64,000 bases of DNA from JAKACA01 sp963735115 (GCA_963735115.1 CAVTJR010000001.1:372001-436000); one strand, 5' to 3'. Positions 1 to 9,284 are shown, numbered from the stretch's first letter. Numbers and translations: made by a program. Notes: generated by a model from the sequence alone, not told the origin.

Positions 1-393
1 GCGTGCTGCCAAGAGCTCGCGCACCCTCCCGAGGCCGGGAGCCGGGTCAGCGCCGCTGATGCGCCAGTCGTCAAGCGGCGTGCTCACAGGCTCGAGGGGG
101 GCAGCAGCTTCCGCCTGTGCCTGCGGCGCCTTCCAGGTCGCCTCGTACGCCAAGCCTCCCCGCGGGCAGAAGTCCCAGCACAGCGAACAGCCCGTGCACA
201 TCTTGACCAGACGTGGGAGGTCATCGGAACCGATCCCGATCGAGTCCGTGGGGCAGGCAGCCACGCAGGCGCCGCATTGCACGCACCGATCGGCGTCGAT
301 GACAGCCGCCGCCAGCTCCCAGAACCACACCTTGCCCGGGGCCTCGGAGATCCCGCTCATCTCGAAGCGAATGCGCGGCGGCGACATCGTCAT
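1..393 (-). CDS. Ferredoxin-like two-[4Fe-4S] protein, 3' end outside window
   Basis: The minus-strand frame opens with ATG at 393 and runs 131 codons to the window edge without a stop, so the C-terminus is missing. Two cysteine clusters are visible: CVQCGACVAACP near residues 38-49 and CTGCSLCWDFCP near residues 65-76, the pattern of a protein binding two 4Fe-4S clusters. The ATG overlaps the sulfite reductase stop as ATGA, so the two are probably translationally coupled. The likely role is electron donor to the reductase in the cytoplasm. This is inferred from context, because the second cluster and the following residues also resemble the N-terminal part of F420 hydrogenase beta-type (FrhB) proteins. 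Confidence 0.72.
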   Translation of the reverse strand, partial: MTMSPPRIRFEMSGISEAPGKVWFWELAAAVIDADRCVQCGACVAACPTDSIGIGSDDLPRLVKMCTGCSLCWDFCPRGGLAYEATWKAPQAQAEAAAPLEPVSTPLDDWRISGADPAPGLGRVRELLAAR

Positions 394-2084
394 GGCAGCT
401 GCTCCCGCTGGCCGTGCGATTCGCCGTGCAGCGCCAACTGAATCGAGCCACGCTCCGATCGCCTCGCCCACTCGTGGAACCGCTCGAGCGACTTGCGCTC
501 GTCGAGGTAGCGACCCACTACGCGCTCGAGGGCGCCGGGGACGTCCTCGACTGGCATCGCCCCGGCCACCCAGTCGCCGAAGGCGGCATCGGTCCCGAGG
601 CTCCCTCCGAGGCCGATGTCGACAGCTTCGACAATCTCGTCGCCGACGTGGGCGGTATCTCCGCGAAACCCGATGTCGGCGATCTGCGGCTGCCCACAGG
701 AGGCCGGGCAGCCGGAAAAGTGCATCCGGACGATCGAGTCGTGCGGCCGGTCCCGCAACCCGGCTCCTCCACCCAACCGGGCGGCGAACTTCTTGTCCAG
801 CTCTCGTGCCCATTGCACGGCTCGCGCCTTTGTCTCGACGACGGCGAACCGGCAGAACTCGCTGCCCGTGCACGCAACGACGCCCCGCTCGAAGGGGGCA
901 GGAAAGGGCGAGTAGCCACCGAGGAGGGTTTCGCGGAGGAGGTCCTCGAGACGCTCGTCCGGGACTCCCGTGAGAACGAAATTCTGATCGGTGGCGAGGC
1001 GCACCTCGCAGTCGCCGTATTCGTCCGCCAGGCGGGCCACCTCGACGAGGTCGAGGCCGGAGAGGCGCCCCACCGGCACCGAGCAGCCGACGTAGGAGCG
1101 GCCGCGGCGGCGCTCGGCATGGACGCCGACGTGGTCACCTCGATAGCGCCTCGTGAGCTCCTCGCCAGCCGGTTCGAGCCTGAAGGCGGCTCGCAGCGCC
1201 AGCTCTTCCCGGAACCCCTCCGGGCTGAGCTCCTGCACGAGGTACCTCATGCGGCTGATCCCGCGGTTCTCGCGGTTGCCCAGCTCGCCGTACAGCTGGG
1301 CGATCGCCCGGCAGATCTCGACGGCCTGGTCGGGCAGGACGAAGACGTCGAGGTCGCTTGCCATGCGGGGCCCGTCGGAGAGGCCCCCGCCCACGAGCAG
1401 GTTGAAGCCGACGGCACCGTCGTCGAAACGCCGCGCCGGCCACAGGCCGATGTCGTTGATCTCCGCTTGGGCGCAGTCCTCCCGGCAGCCGGTGATCGAC
1501 ATCTTGAACTTCCGCGGGAGGTTTGCGTACTCGCGGTTGCCGGTGAAGAAGTCCGAGACCGCCGCCGCCAGAGGACTGGCATCGAGGACCTCGTAACGGT
1601 CGACGCCGGAGACCGGGCAGGAGAGGACGTTCCTCGCCGAGTCGCCACACGCCTGCACGGTCGTGATCCCGACCTGCTCGAACCGTCGCCAGATCTCGGG
1701 GACATCGCCGATGTGCACCCAGTGAAGCTGGATGTCCTGTCGGGTAGTGAGGTCGCAGTAGCGGTCCCCCCAGACGGGGCTCGGCTCGGGGGCGGCGGCG
1801 TAGCGGTCCACCACCTCGCCGATGCACCGGACCTGGGCTGCGGTCATTCGTCCGCCGGGGATCTTCACGCGCATCATGAAGGCGTCGCCACCTTGACGCT
1901 GCGGGTAGATCCCGGCCCATTTCAGGCGTTCGATCTCACCGTCGACCGTAGCGATCGACTCGTAGCCCTCCTGGGCGTAGCGGTTGCGAATGGCGTCGGC
2001 CACCTCGAGGGGGTTGCGAGCCAGCTTCCACTGCTCGTTCTGGTTGAGGGTGGTGCCCGTGCGAAAGGGTCGGATGAATTCCAT
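390..2084 (-). CDS. sir: Assimilatory ferredoxin-type sulfite (or nitrite) reductase
   Basis: This enzyme reduces sulfite to sulfide with six electrons, using siroheme coupled to a 4Fe-4S cluster. The protein has about 564 residues and the two-fold repeat of the family. The C-terminal half carries CTGSEFC and then SGCPASCG, the C-x5-C / C-x3-C ligand set for siroheme and 4Fe-4S. The N-terminal half has the related TGCREDCAQAEINDIG segment. The open frame extends upstream to 2189, but the conserved N-terminus starts at MEFIRPF, so 2084 is chosen. cysH lies directly upstream and siroheme synthesis is divergent, which favours sulfite over nitrite as substrate. Confidence 0.9.
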   Translation of the reverse strand: MEFIRPFRTGTTLNQNEQWKLARNPLEVADAIRNRYAQEGYESIATVDGEIERLKWAGIYPQRQGGDAFMMRVKIPGGRMTAAQVRCIGEVVDRYAAAPEPSPVWGDRYCDLTTRQDIQLHWVHIGDVPEIWRRFEQVGITTVQACGDSARNVLSCPVSGVDRYEVLDASPLAAAVSDFFTGNREYANLPRKFKMSITGCREDCAQAEINDIGLWPARRFDDGAVGFNLLVGGGLSDGPRMASDLDVFVLPDQAVEICRAIAQLYGELGNRENRGISRMRYLVQELSPEGFREELALRAAFRLEPAGEELTRRYRGDHVGVHAERRRGRSYVGCSVPVGRLSGLDLVEVARLADEYGDCEVRLATDQNFVLTGVPDERLEDLLRETLLGGYSPFPAPFERGVVACTGSEFCRFAVVETKARAVQWARELDKKFAARLGGGAGLRDRPHDSIVRMHFSGCPASCGQPQIADIGFRGDTAHVGDEIVEAVDIGLGGSLGTDAAFGDWVAGAMPVEDVPGALERVVGRYLDERKSLERFHEWARRSERGSIQLALHGESHGQREQLP

Positions 2085-2157
2085 CGGTGGTCGCGAGCGC
2101 TCCGTGCGAGGTGGGCTGCGGGTCGGGCGGCAGGAAGTGATGGACAGTCCGGGCGGG

Positions 2158-2862
2158 CTAGACGTGCAGCCCGCACTCGGTCTTGTCACTGCCCGGCCAA
2201 CGCCCCTCGCGGGGGTGATGGCCGTCGGCGACCGGTTGCGTCGTTGGGGCGCAGCCGATGGAGACGTAGCCCACGTAGGTGAGCGGGTGGAGCGGAAGGC
2301 CTTTCTCGGCGAGGTACTCGTCGATGTCCTCGTCGGTCCAGGTAGCCAGCGGGTTCACCTTCACCATGTTCCGCTGGGGGTCCCATGCGACGATGGGTGC
2401 GCCCTCTCGCTCGGGTGTGTCCACTCGCTTGAGGCCGGTCACCCAGGCTGCCTTGCCCTTGAGAGCGGCGTTGAGCGGCTCCACCTTACGGAGCTGGCAA
2501 CAGCCTGGGCTCCCGCACGGCGACTCCTCCCGGCCGATGGCCGGATGGGTCGTCGTGAGGTTGAGCTTCCAGCTCTTGCGCAGCCGCTCCACGAAGGCCA
2601 GTGTCTCGGGGAAGTGGTACTCGGTGTCCAGGAAGACGATCTCGGCGCTCGGGTCCGCTTTTATGGCCAGGTCGACCAGGACAGCGTCTTGGAACGAACT
2701 CGCCACGGCGTAGGAGTCCCCGAAATTCTCGACGACCCAGGCGATGGCACCCACGGCGGCTTCACGAATCGGCAACGACTCGAGGCGGGCGGATACGGCG
2801 ACGAGCTCCTGCTCGTCTACCCTTCCGGCCTCGATCACTGCAACTCCCTCATTGCTGTTCAA
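2158..2862 (-). CDS. cysH: Phosphoadenylyl-/adenylyl-sulfate reductase (CysH)
   Basis: This enzyme reduces activated sulfate (PAPS or APS) to sulfite, the step before the sulfite reductase downstream. Family features are ASSFQDAVLVDL (nucleotide-binding loop), FLDTEYHFPETL, the ESPCGSPGCCQLRKVEPL segment with a cysteine pair, and the C-terminal ECGLHV with the catalytic cysteine. The two cysteine pairs favour an iron-sulfur, APS-type enzyme. The open frame extends to 3063, but a TTG at 2862 is preceded by AAGGGGG eight bases upstream, and an AT-rich promoter-like stretch lies beyond it. A GTG at 2838 is the other possible start. Confidence 0.88.
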   Translation of the reverse strand: MNSNEGVAVIEAGRVDEQELVAVSARLESLPIREAAVGAIAWVVENFGDSYAVASSFQDAVLVDLAIKADPSAEIVFLDTEYHFPETLAFVERLRKSWKLNLTTTHPAIGREESPCGSPGCCQLRKVEPLNAALKGKAAWVTGLKRVDTPEREGAPIVAWDPQRNMVKVNPLATWTDEDIDEYLAEKGLPLHPLTYVGYVSIGCAPTTQPVADGHHPREGRWPGSDKTECGLHV

Positions 2863-2879
2863 GTTATCGTCCCCCTTGG

Positions 2880-2945
2880 GGATCGCCGGTGAAAGAGCCC
2901 GGATATCCGCCCGAGTACTATATATGACTAAACCGATCAGTTTTT
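2880..2945 (-). promoter_or_regulatory. Promoter/operator candidate for the sulfate-reduction operon
   Basis: This is the only clearly AT-rich patch in the first 9 kb. On the minus strand it contains TATATAGT, a plausible -10 region. Between that and cysH lies the perfect 10-bp palindrome CGGATATCCG (2900-2909). It sits between the divergent cysH and siroheme genes, where sulfur-responsive control would be expected. The bound regulator is unknown. Confidence 0.4.
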
Positions 2946-2971
2946 GAGGGTATTCCCGGGCGACCACCTCC

Positions 2972-3721
2972 ATGACACCTCTCTCACCTCCCCCTGCCGC
3001 CGTCCGCAGCGCCGTCTCCGAGGTCGGCCCACCCGGCACGAACGGAGATCCAGTCGAGCTCACGGCACCTGCACCCCTTTTTCACATGGCGCTCAGGCTC
3101 GAAGGCCAGCCGTGCCTCGTCGTCGGCGGCGGGCCAATCGGCGCCCGCAAAGCCGCCGCCCTGATCGAGTGCGGGGCCGTCGTGACCGTCGTCTCGCCTG
3201 ACACCTGCGCCCAGCTCGACGACCTGCCGGTTTCGGTGCAACGGCGCCGCTACCGCCCGGGCGAGGCCGCCGGCTACCGCCTGGTGGTGACAGCCACCGG
3301 GATCCCGCAGGTGGACCGGGAGGTGTATCTCGACGGCGAGCGGGCCGGTGTGCTCGTGAACGCCGCTGACGACCCCGCTTCCTGCTCGTTCCTCATGCCG
3401 GCCATGTTGCGCCGAGGCGACGTCTCCGTCGGTGTCTCCACCGCGGGCGTGAGCCCCTGGCTCGCCGGCTGGGTGAGAGGCCGCATCAGCGAGGTCGTCG
3501 GTACCGAGGTAGCCGACCTGGCGGCCATCGTCGGCGAGACGCGCGTGGCCGTCCGCGAGGCCGGCGTGTCAAGCGAAGGACTCGACTGGGCCGATCTTGT
3601 GGAGGGTGCCCTCTGGCCGCTCGTGCGGGCGGGCCACCTGGACCTGGCGCGATCTGCTGCCAAGCGTTGGGCCGAGGCGATCCTCGCCGCCGACCGAGGT
3701 GGTCACGACAGCCCGGAGTAA
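2972..3721 (+). CDS. sirC: Precorrin-2 dehydrogenase / sirohydrochlorin ferrochelatase, SirC/Met8 type
   Basis: The protein resembles the N-terminal module of CysG and yeast Met8p. It begins with a Rossmann NAD-binding motif, LVVGGGPIGARKAAAL, and continues with VNAADDPASCSFLMPAMLRRGDVSVGVSTAG, a hallmark of the family. It would oxidise precorrin-2 and insert iron to make siroheme, the cofactor of the sulfite reductase encoded divergently. No SUMT methyltransferase domain is attached. The start is uncertain: 2972 is the first ATG, but an ATG at 3086 begins at the conserved ALRLEGQP strand and would lose little. Confidence 0.85.
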   Translation: MTPLSPPPAAVRSAVSEVGPPGTNGDPVELTAPAPLFHMALRLEGQPCLVVGGGPIGARKAAALIECGAVVTVVSPDTCAQLDDLPVSVQRRRYRPGEAAGYRLVVTATGIPQVDREVYLDGERAGVLVNAADDPASCSFLMPAMLRRGDVSVGVSTAGVSPWLAGWVRGRISEVVGTEVADLAAIVGETRVAVREAGVSSEGLDWADLVEGALWPLVRAGHLDLARSAAKRWAEAILAADRGGHDSPE

Positions 3722-3730
3722 CGTCGCCAC

Positions 3731-4450
3731 GTGCCAATCGAGGGCATCGACCCGAACAGCGTCCCGAATCACGTCGCCTGCGTCATGGACGGCAACGGGC
3801 GCTGGGCACGCGCCCGGGGGTTGCCGCGGACGGCGGGCCACGCGGCGGGGGAGGAAGCCATGTTCGACACGGTCGACGGCGCCCTCGAGGTCGGCGTGCG
3901 CTGGCTCTCGATGTTCGCCTTCTCCACGGAGAACTGGCGACGACCACCGGACGAGGTGCGGTACCTCATGAACTTCAACGAGGGGATCCTCACGCGCCAC
4001 CGCGACGACCTGGCAAAAAAGGGGGTCCGTATCCGTTTCGCCGGCCGGCGTGACTGGCGCGTGCCGAAGCGCATCCTTCGCCACATGGACGAGTCCTCCG
4101 CCCGCACCGCCCACAACCGCCGCATGACGCTCACGATCTGTTTCAACTACGGCGGCCGAGCGGAGATCGTGGACGCCGTGAAGGCCATCGTCGCCGAGGG
4201 CCTCAAGGCGGACAAGGTCGACGAACGAGCCATCCGCAGCCGCTTGTACTGGCCCGACATGCCGGACCCGGATCTCGTGGTGCGCACGTCCGGCGAGTAC
4301 CGGATGTCGAACTTCCTCCTCTGGCAGCTCGCCTACTCCGAGCTCGTCTTCTCCGACGTCTACTGGCCGGACTTCCGGCGGGAGAACCTCTTCCAGGCCA
4401 TCCGCGAGTACCAGGGCCGGGATCGGCGGTACGGCGGTCTGAAGCGATGA
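3731..4450 (+). CDS. uppS: Isoprenyl (undecaprenyl) diphosphate synthase, cis type
   Basis: This cis-prenyltransferase condenses isopentenyl diphosphate onto an allylic primer to give the polyprenyl carrier lipid for cell-wall synthesis. The catalytic loop VMDGNGRWARARG holds Asp20. FAFSTENWRRP and the C-terminal RTSGEYRMSNFLLWQLAYSE are diagnostic. The length of 239 residues is normal. The start is a GTG nine bases after the siroheme gene stop, and the stop overlaps the next small gene as ATGA. The short side chain length preference cannot be read from sequence. Confidence 0.93.
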   Translation: MPIEGIDPNSVPNHVACVMDGNGRWARARGLPRTAGHAAGEEAMFDTVDGALEVGVRWLSMFAFSTENWRRPPDEVRYLMNFNEGILTRHRDDLAKKGVRIRFAGRRDWRVPKRILRHMDESSARTAHNRRMTLTICFNYGGRAEIVDAVKAIVAEGLKADKVDERAIRSRLYWPDMPDPDLVVRTSGEYRMSNFLLWQLAYSELVFSDVYWPDFRRENLFQAIREYQGRDRRYGGLKR

Positions 4451-4680
4451 ACGACTCGGCCGAGCACCGCCCGCAGCCTGGGGCGCCAGTGCGCTGGCGC
4501 CTCTGGGACCACATCGGCATCATCTCGGGCGTCGCCCTGGGCTTGATCGTATTGGGGTTTCTCGTCGTGTTGGCGGCCGCGGGCGATCAGCAGGCGCTCG
4601 GCGTGATCGTGGTCGTCGTGGTGGGCGTCGCCCTCATCTACGTCGGCGGCCGGCTGCACGGCCTTCGGGGGCGCAGCTGA
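4447..4680 (+). CDS. Small two-helix membrane protein
   Basis: This 77-residue protein has a polar N-terminus and two hydrophobic helices, about residues 23-44 and 51-66. It starts inside the uppS stop (ATGA overlap), so it is co-translated with the carrier-lipid synthase. No family was recognised. A membrane role near polyprenyl phosphate metabolism is only an inference from the overlap. Confidence 0.6.
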   Translation: MNDSAEHRPQPGAPVRWRLWDHIGIISGVALGLIVLGFLVVLAAAGDQQALGVIVVVVVGVALIYVGGRLHGLRGRS

Positions 4681-4692
4681 GCGAAGCGCTCC

Positions 4693-7404
4693 TCAACTGA
4701 AGCGGCGGTAGCAGGAGCGGAGGGAGCGAAGCCCGGCCATTCGGCGCTCGAGCGTCGCCCCCATCCAGAGCAGGACGGCGCCGGCGATCCCGAGGCTGAC
4801 CCAACGCGGGCCCGTCGTGACGTACGGCCAGGCAGCATCCAGCCCGAGGATCACGAGGGAGGCGCCGCCGAGGGCGACGGGGGCACGCAGTCGCCATCTG
4901 GCGCCGGCGAGCACCGCTCCGAGGGCAAGGACCGCAACGCAGATCGGTCGCACCAGCCCACTCTGCGAGATCGCCAGGACGGTGGAGGGGAGCAGCGCGA
5001 GCGTCAGGCCAGGTCCGAAGACCATCCACGAGCTCTTCGGCGCCGTGGCGTCCGTCCTCGTCGCGGCCAGGCCGAGGGCCACGAGGGCGAGTCCGGTCGT
5101 CCATGTGTAAGCCTCGAGGAGGTGCACGTCCGAGGCCACGAGCCAGCACCACGTGAGCGGCATCGTGCCGATCCCCGCTGCCCACCGGTAGGCGCCCCGG
5201 CCGGGCAGGAGACCAACACCGGCGTCACCGACGACCGCGACGGTGAGGTTGCAGGCCAAGAAGACCCAGGATCGGCGTTCGAACGTAATGAGATCCGGCG
5301 CCAGCAACCCGGCGATGGCCACGCCGATGAGTGAGTTGCGGGCGGGCACGAGACCGGACGCCTGCGACGAACCCGCCGGCCAAAGGTGCAGAGCGACGAG
5401 GAGCCCGCCGGCCGCGAGGACCACGACGAAGCTGGCCACGGGAGCGGCCAGGCCGCCGGCGGTGCAGGCGACCCCGGCAAACGACAGCAGGAAGACGGCG
5501 GCCGCGGCGGCGGACACGGCTTTGGTCCGCGCCTGGCGGGCAGCGCTCAGCGAGATGGCGGCTGAGCAGGCGAGACAGAGGCCGAGGATGACGAGCGTGG
5601 CCGACGACACCGCCGTCGACCAACCGAGACACGTCACGGCGAGCACCGCGGCGGCGACAGCAGGAGCGCCGGCCCCGGGAAGGTGGCGGCGGAGGGCCCA
5701 CGAGGAGCCGGCGACGAGCGCCGACACGGCGAACGCCTCAGCTCCGATGACCACGCCGATGTCCGCACCGGCCACAAGGGGCGCCAAGGCGAAGGCGGGG
5801 ACGGCGAGGGCCGCGAGGATGGCGATCCCGCGGGGGCGAGAGAGGATGGCGCCGAAGCGGGCACCTCTGCCGGGCCTCTCCGGGTCGCCCCGCCTGGGCG
5901 CCGGAGCCGACCAGGCGGTGATGGCGACCACGCAGGCGGCCGCTCCGCAGATGGCTGCCAGCGCCGGCGCAGACGGTCGGACGTACGGGGGCAGCCCCGG
6001 CCGTGTAGCCAGAGGGCCGCTCATGTGGGAGGCGGCTGGCAAGGAGAGCGATCCGGACCACCCGTGGCGCCACCAGCCGAGGGGGCCGAGGACGGACGCT
6101 GCCGCCGGCGCCAGACCGACGATCGATCCACTGACGCCGGCGAGGAGGCCGACCGCCGACATCCCCCGGCGAAACGACGCCGGTGCGAGCCTCATCCCTG
6201 CGAGGCAGAGCACAGCCGCCCCGACCGCTGCGATCGGGAGCCACCTTCGGTCGACTGCCGCCCAGGAGGCCACGATGGCGGCTCCCGTGAGCGAAGCCGC
6301 GGCGGCGAAGACGGCGGCGTCCGCCCACGAGGCTGTTTCGGGGTCGGGCATGTGCGCCCTCCACAAGCCGCGGGCAAGAGCCGGACCGGCGGCGGTCGCA
6401 GCGACGGCGAGAGCAGCCATGCCCGGGTGGTTCACCTGTCCAGACCAGGTGAGCAGGACGAGCGCGCCGGCCTGCAAGTAGGCGATCGCCTGCACGCAGC
6501 CCGCACCGACGAGGCCGGCGGCGGCGGAGAGGTGCCAACGGGCGCTCGACCAGAGCAACCTGGCGGCCGCCAGGTCCACCACCGCCACCGCAGCCCAGAG
6601 CGCGACCCGTGCGCCGCTCTCACCCGTGGGCCCCAATCCGAGCGGGATCTGCGTGGCGATGGAGAGGGGGAGGGCGGCGACGACACCCACGGCAGCCACG
6701 ACGCGGCCTGCTGCCAGTCCGAAACACCCGAGGCCGACGCCCAGGCCCGCAAGCAGGAGGCTGCCGATCGCCCACCAGGCGACGGTCCCCAACCCTGTAC
6801 CGAGGCCGGCGTGGCGGGCGAGCGCCCAGTCGACCACGACGAGCCCCTGGCCGAGGGCCGCCAATGCTTCGGCCGTGGCGGGCAGGCGGCGCCGAACAGC
6901 AGGTGCGCTGCCACACACGAGAACGGTGACCCCGAGGAGGATCAGCGCCCGGCCGCCTGGGCCGAGCCGCGTCCACTCATAGCCGGCAAAGCCGAGAGCG
7001 CTCAACCCCGACAAGAGGGACCCCAGCCAGAGCAGGGCGTTGCGGATGCGTCGGAAGTCCCATTCGGGAGCGGGCGAGCGATGGTCGGTCGCACCGGCAG
7101 CGACCGTCCGGGTCGATCCGGCGCTGGCGGCCCCGAGGCCGGTCGCAGCCCCGGTCGCGGGGCGGGCACCCGCTCCCGCGCGGGCAAAGGCCACCCTCAG
7201 TAGATCGTTTCGCTCGTCGGCGAGCCAGCGGAGCTCCCCGTCGAGCTGCTGCCGCTGATCGAGCAGCTGCCAGTAGCGCCGGGTGTTGGCACGGAGCGGC
7301 TCGGTCTCGGGAGCATCCATCGGGTATCCACAGCGAGGGCATCGGAGGGAGTCGACGCCGCCTACGGACCCTCCACAGTCGGGGCATCTCTCATCGTTCG
7401 TCAT
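4693..7404 (-). CDS. SCO7613-type polytopic membrane protein with N-terminal zinc ribbon
   Basis: The 903-residue protein begins with two CxxC pairs, CPDCGG and CPRCGYP, forming a zinc-ribbon-like head. A helical charged segment follows (residues 40-75), then some 20 or more hydrophobic helices to the C-terminus. This is the architecture of the actinobacterial SCO7613 C-terminal-domain family, whose function is unknown. It converges on uppS and its small partner. The ATG at 7404 is preceded by GAGGGG only one base away, so the start is not firmly set. Confidence 0.8.
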   Translation of the reverse strand: MTNDERCPDCGGSVGGVDSLRCPRCGYPMDAPETEPLRANTRRYWQLLDQRQQLDGELRWLADERNDLLRVAFARAGAGARPATGAATGLGAASAGSTRTVAAGATDHRSPAPEWDFRRIRNALLWLGSLLSGLSALGFAGYEWTRLGPGGRALILLGVTVLVCGSAPAVRRRLPATAEALAALGQGLVVVDWALARHAGLGTGLGTVAWWAIGSLLLAGLGVGLGCFGLAAGRVVAAVGVVAALPLSIATQIPLGLGPTGESGARVALWAAVAVVDLAAARLLWSSARWHLSAAAGLVGAGCVQAIAYLQAGALVLLTWSGQVNHPGMAALAVAATAAGPALARGLWRAHMPDPETASWADAAVFAAAASLTGAAIVASWAAVDRRWLPIAAVGAAVLCLAGMRLAPASFRRGMSAVGLLAGVSGSIVGLAPAAASVLGPLGWWRHGWSGSLSLPAASHMSGPLATRPGLPPYVRPSAPALAAICGAAACVVAITAWSAPAPRRGDPERPGRGARFGAILSRPRGIAILAALAVPAFALAPLVAGADIGVVIGAEAFAVSALVAGSSWALRRHLPGAGAPAVAAAVLAVTCLGWSTAVSSATLVILGLCLACSAAISLSAARQARTKAVSAAAAAVFLLSFAGVACTAGGLAAPVASFVVVLAAGGLLVALHLWPAGSSQASGLVPARNSLIGVAIAGLLAPDLITFERRSWVFLACNLTVAVVGDAGVGLLPGRGAYRWAAGIGTMPLTWCWLVASDVHLLEAYTWTTGLALVALGLAATRTDATAPKSSWMVFGPGLTLALLPSTVLAISQSGLVRPICVAVLALGAVLAGARWRLRAPVALGGASLVILGLDAAWPYVTTGPRWVSLGIAGAVLLWMGATLERRMAGLRSLRSCYRRFS

Positions 7405-7524
7405 ACCCCTCAGCGTGAGGCAGGTGCCGCCGGGCGTCGATCCAGGACAGCCCCTAAATCGACCTGGGGAGCCCCCTAAAGAGGGCGTTTCGAGGCTCCG
7501 AGGCGGTTTCGCCCGAGGGGCCGT

Positions 7525-8148
7525 CTACTCGATCCCGTGTTCCAGGGCGTACCTGACGAGCTCTTGGCGGCGGTTGAGGTGGAGCTTGGCGAGGATGTTT
7601 CGGACGTGGTTCTCGACTGTCTTCTCGGCGATGTAGAGCTCAGCTCCGATCTCCCGGTAGGAATGACCGCGGGCGACGAGCTGCAGCACCTCACGTTCGC
7701 GCTCGGAGATCGGCTGGGTCCCGGCCGCCTCGCGGGAGAGGCGACGGAACTCGCCGAGCACGAGCGCCGCCAGCGCCGGGGAGAACACCGGCTCGCCCGC
7801 CGCCGCCCGCGCCAGGCACGAGCGCAGCTCGTCGGGCGGAGTCGACTTCACGAGGTAGCCGACGGCGCCTGCGGCGACGGCGTCGAGTAGGTCGTGCTCG
7901 GCCTCCGAGACCGTCAGCATCACGACCCGAGTGCTGGCGCCGCACGTCCTCGCAACCCTGATGCCGCCACCGCCCGGCATGTGCAGGTCGCACACGACGA
8001 GGTCGGGCTTGGTGGCCTCGATGGCAGCGATGGCTTCGTCCGCCGTCGAGGCTCGCCCCACTACCGCGAAGCCCTCGCCCAGATCGGCCGCCACACCATC
8101 CAACCAGATGGGATGGTCGTCGGCGAGCACGACGCGGATCACAGCCAC
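7525..8148 (-). CDS. NarL/FixJ-family response regulator (LuxR output)
   Basis: The receiver domain (residues 1-120) has the acidic pair at D10-D11, the phosphoacceptor Asp54 in VVCDLHMPGG and the conserved lysine in VGYLVKS. A C-terminal LuxR helix-turn-helix (about 145-205) contains ISEREREVLQLVARGHSYREIG. The GTG start lies inside the last codons of the upstream histidine kinase gene (10-bp overlap), so the two form a two-component pair. Target genes are unknown. The intergenic DNA downstream (7405-7524) contains two copies of cccctaaa that could be examined as binding sites. Confidence 0.92.
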   Translation of the reverse strand: MAVIRVVLADDHPIWLDGVAADLGEGFAVVGRASTADEAIAAIEATKPDLVVCDLHMPGGGGIRVARTCGASTRVVMLTVSEAEHDLLDAVAAGAVGYLVKSTPPDELRSCLARAAAGEPVFSPALAALVLGEFRRLSREAAGTQPISEREREVLQLVARGHSYREIGAELYIAEKTVENHVRNILAKLHLNRRQELVRYALEHGIE

Positions 8149-9284
8149 AGCATGACCTCGGCGCCGCCTCCAGGCACTGCATCGATCACGACGCGGCCGC
8201 CGAGTCCTTCCACCCGTCCCCGCACGGACCCCCGCAGCCCCATACCCTCCGGGGTCACGCCCGCCTCGAAACCCTCCCCGTCGTCCTTCACCGAGCAGAA
8301 CACCCGGCCCGCCTCCGCCGGCTCCACGTACACCGTCACGCGGGTGGCATGGCCGTGCTTGCCGGCGTTCACAAGGGCCTCGGCGACCGCCCCCGTGAGC
8401 GCCTCCACCACGGCCGCATCGAGCGCCGGGACGTCAGGAGCCACGACGACGTCCACCCTGCCGCCGTAGGTGGTCTCGAACCGCCCGGCCGCTCGTCGCA
8501 AGCCTTCTTCAAGCTGACCGGCCGCGGCCGCCGGCCGTCGCCGCGACCGCAGGCGCCCGGGCTCGGCGGCGACAGCGGGCGGCGACGCGCCGTAACCGGC
8601 GAGGAAGCCACGAAGCTCCCGCTCCTGCTCGCGCGCCAACCCCGCCAGCTGTGGATCGGTCGCCCGCCGCTCCACGAGGGCAAGCGTCTGCAGGACGCCA
8701 TCGTGCAGCGCCCGACTGACGTCCTCGCGGGCACGAGCACGCGCCACTTCGTCGTCGGCTTGGCGAACGAGGCGGACGGCGTAGCCGGCGACGACGCCGG
8801 CGAGGGCATAGAGGACGAGGGTGCTGAAGAACGACACGAGCGTGGGCGACCGGAGCGAGCCGAGCGAGGCGCCATTGAGCGGGGCGGAGGCGAAATGCGC
8901 TGCTCCGATACCGAGGCCGGCGGCGAGGCCGGCGCCCTCGCCGAAGGCCACACCGGCCGACAGCACGCTGGCGAGCGGCCAGGCCGCCTCGAGCGAGCTC
9001 TGGTCCGAGCCGATATGGCCGTGGACGAAGACGACGCCGTCGCAGGCCACGAGCGCCAGGGCGACCGCCACCTCGACGAGGACGGCCGCCGGCTCGAGGA
9101 GAGACTCCGGTCGCCGTGTGCGAAGTACCGTCAGCCAGACCGTCACGACACCGGCGAGGCCGACAAGCGCCCAGGCGAGCCAGGCGATCCGCAAGTCGTC
9201 CTCCTGGACGACGAGGACGACGACCATCCACACGAAGGCGACGGCGCGCAGCAACCCGATGCCGGTGAGCACTCCACGTTCCAC
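8139..9284 (-). CDS. Membrane sensor histidine kinase, HisKA_3 type
   Basis: The 381-residue protein has an N-terminal set of about six hydrophobic helices (residues 10-175), a dimerisation and phosphoacceptor motif RALHDGVLQTLALVERR with His194, and a C-terminal HATPase domain with EALVNAGKHGHA and DDGEGF. This is the partner class of NarL-type regulators. There is no extracytoplasmic sensor domain, so sensing is probably within the membrane. The GTG start at 9284 has AAGGAG six bases upstream. Confidence 0.9.
   Translation of the reverse strand: MERGVLTGIGLLRAVAFVWMVVVLVVQEDDLRIAWLAWALVGLAGVVTVWLTVLRTRRPESLLEPAAVLVEVAVALALVACDGVVFVHGHIGSDQSSLEAAWPLASVLSAGVAFGEGAGLAAGLGIGAAHFASAPLNGASLGSLRSPTLVSFFSTLVLYALAGVVAGYAVRLVRQADDEVARARAREDVSRALHDGVLQTLALVERRATDPQLAGLAREQERELRGFLAGYGASPPAVAAEPGRLRSRRRPAAAAGQLEEGLRRAAGRFETTYGGRVDVVVAPDVPALDAAVVEALTGAVAEALVNAGKHGHATRVTVYVEPAEAGRVFCSVKDDGEGFEAGVTPEGMGLRGSVRGRVEGLGGRVVIDAVPGGGAEVMLWL

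Noticed and set aside
414..2282. A 622-codon plus-strand frame opposite the sulfite reductase
   Set aside because: It mirrors a clearly conserved gene on the other strand and has no recognisable domain.
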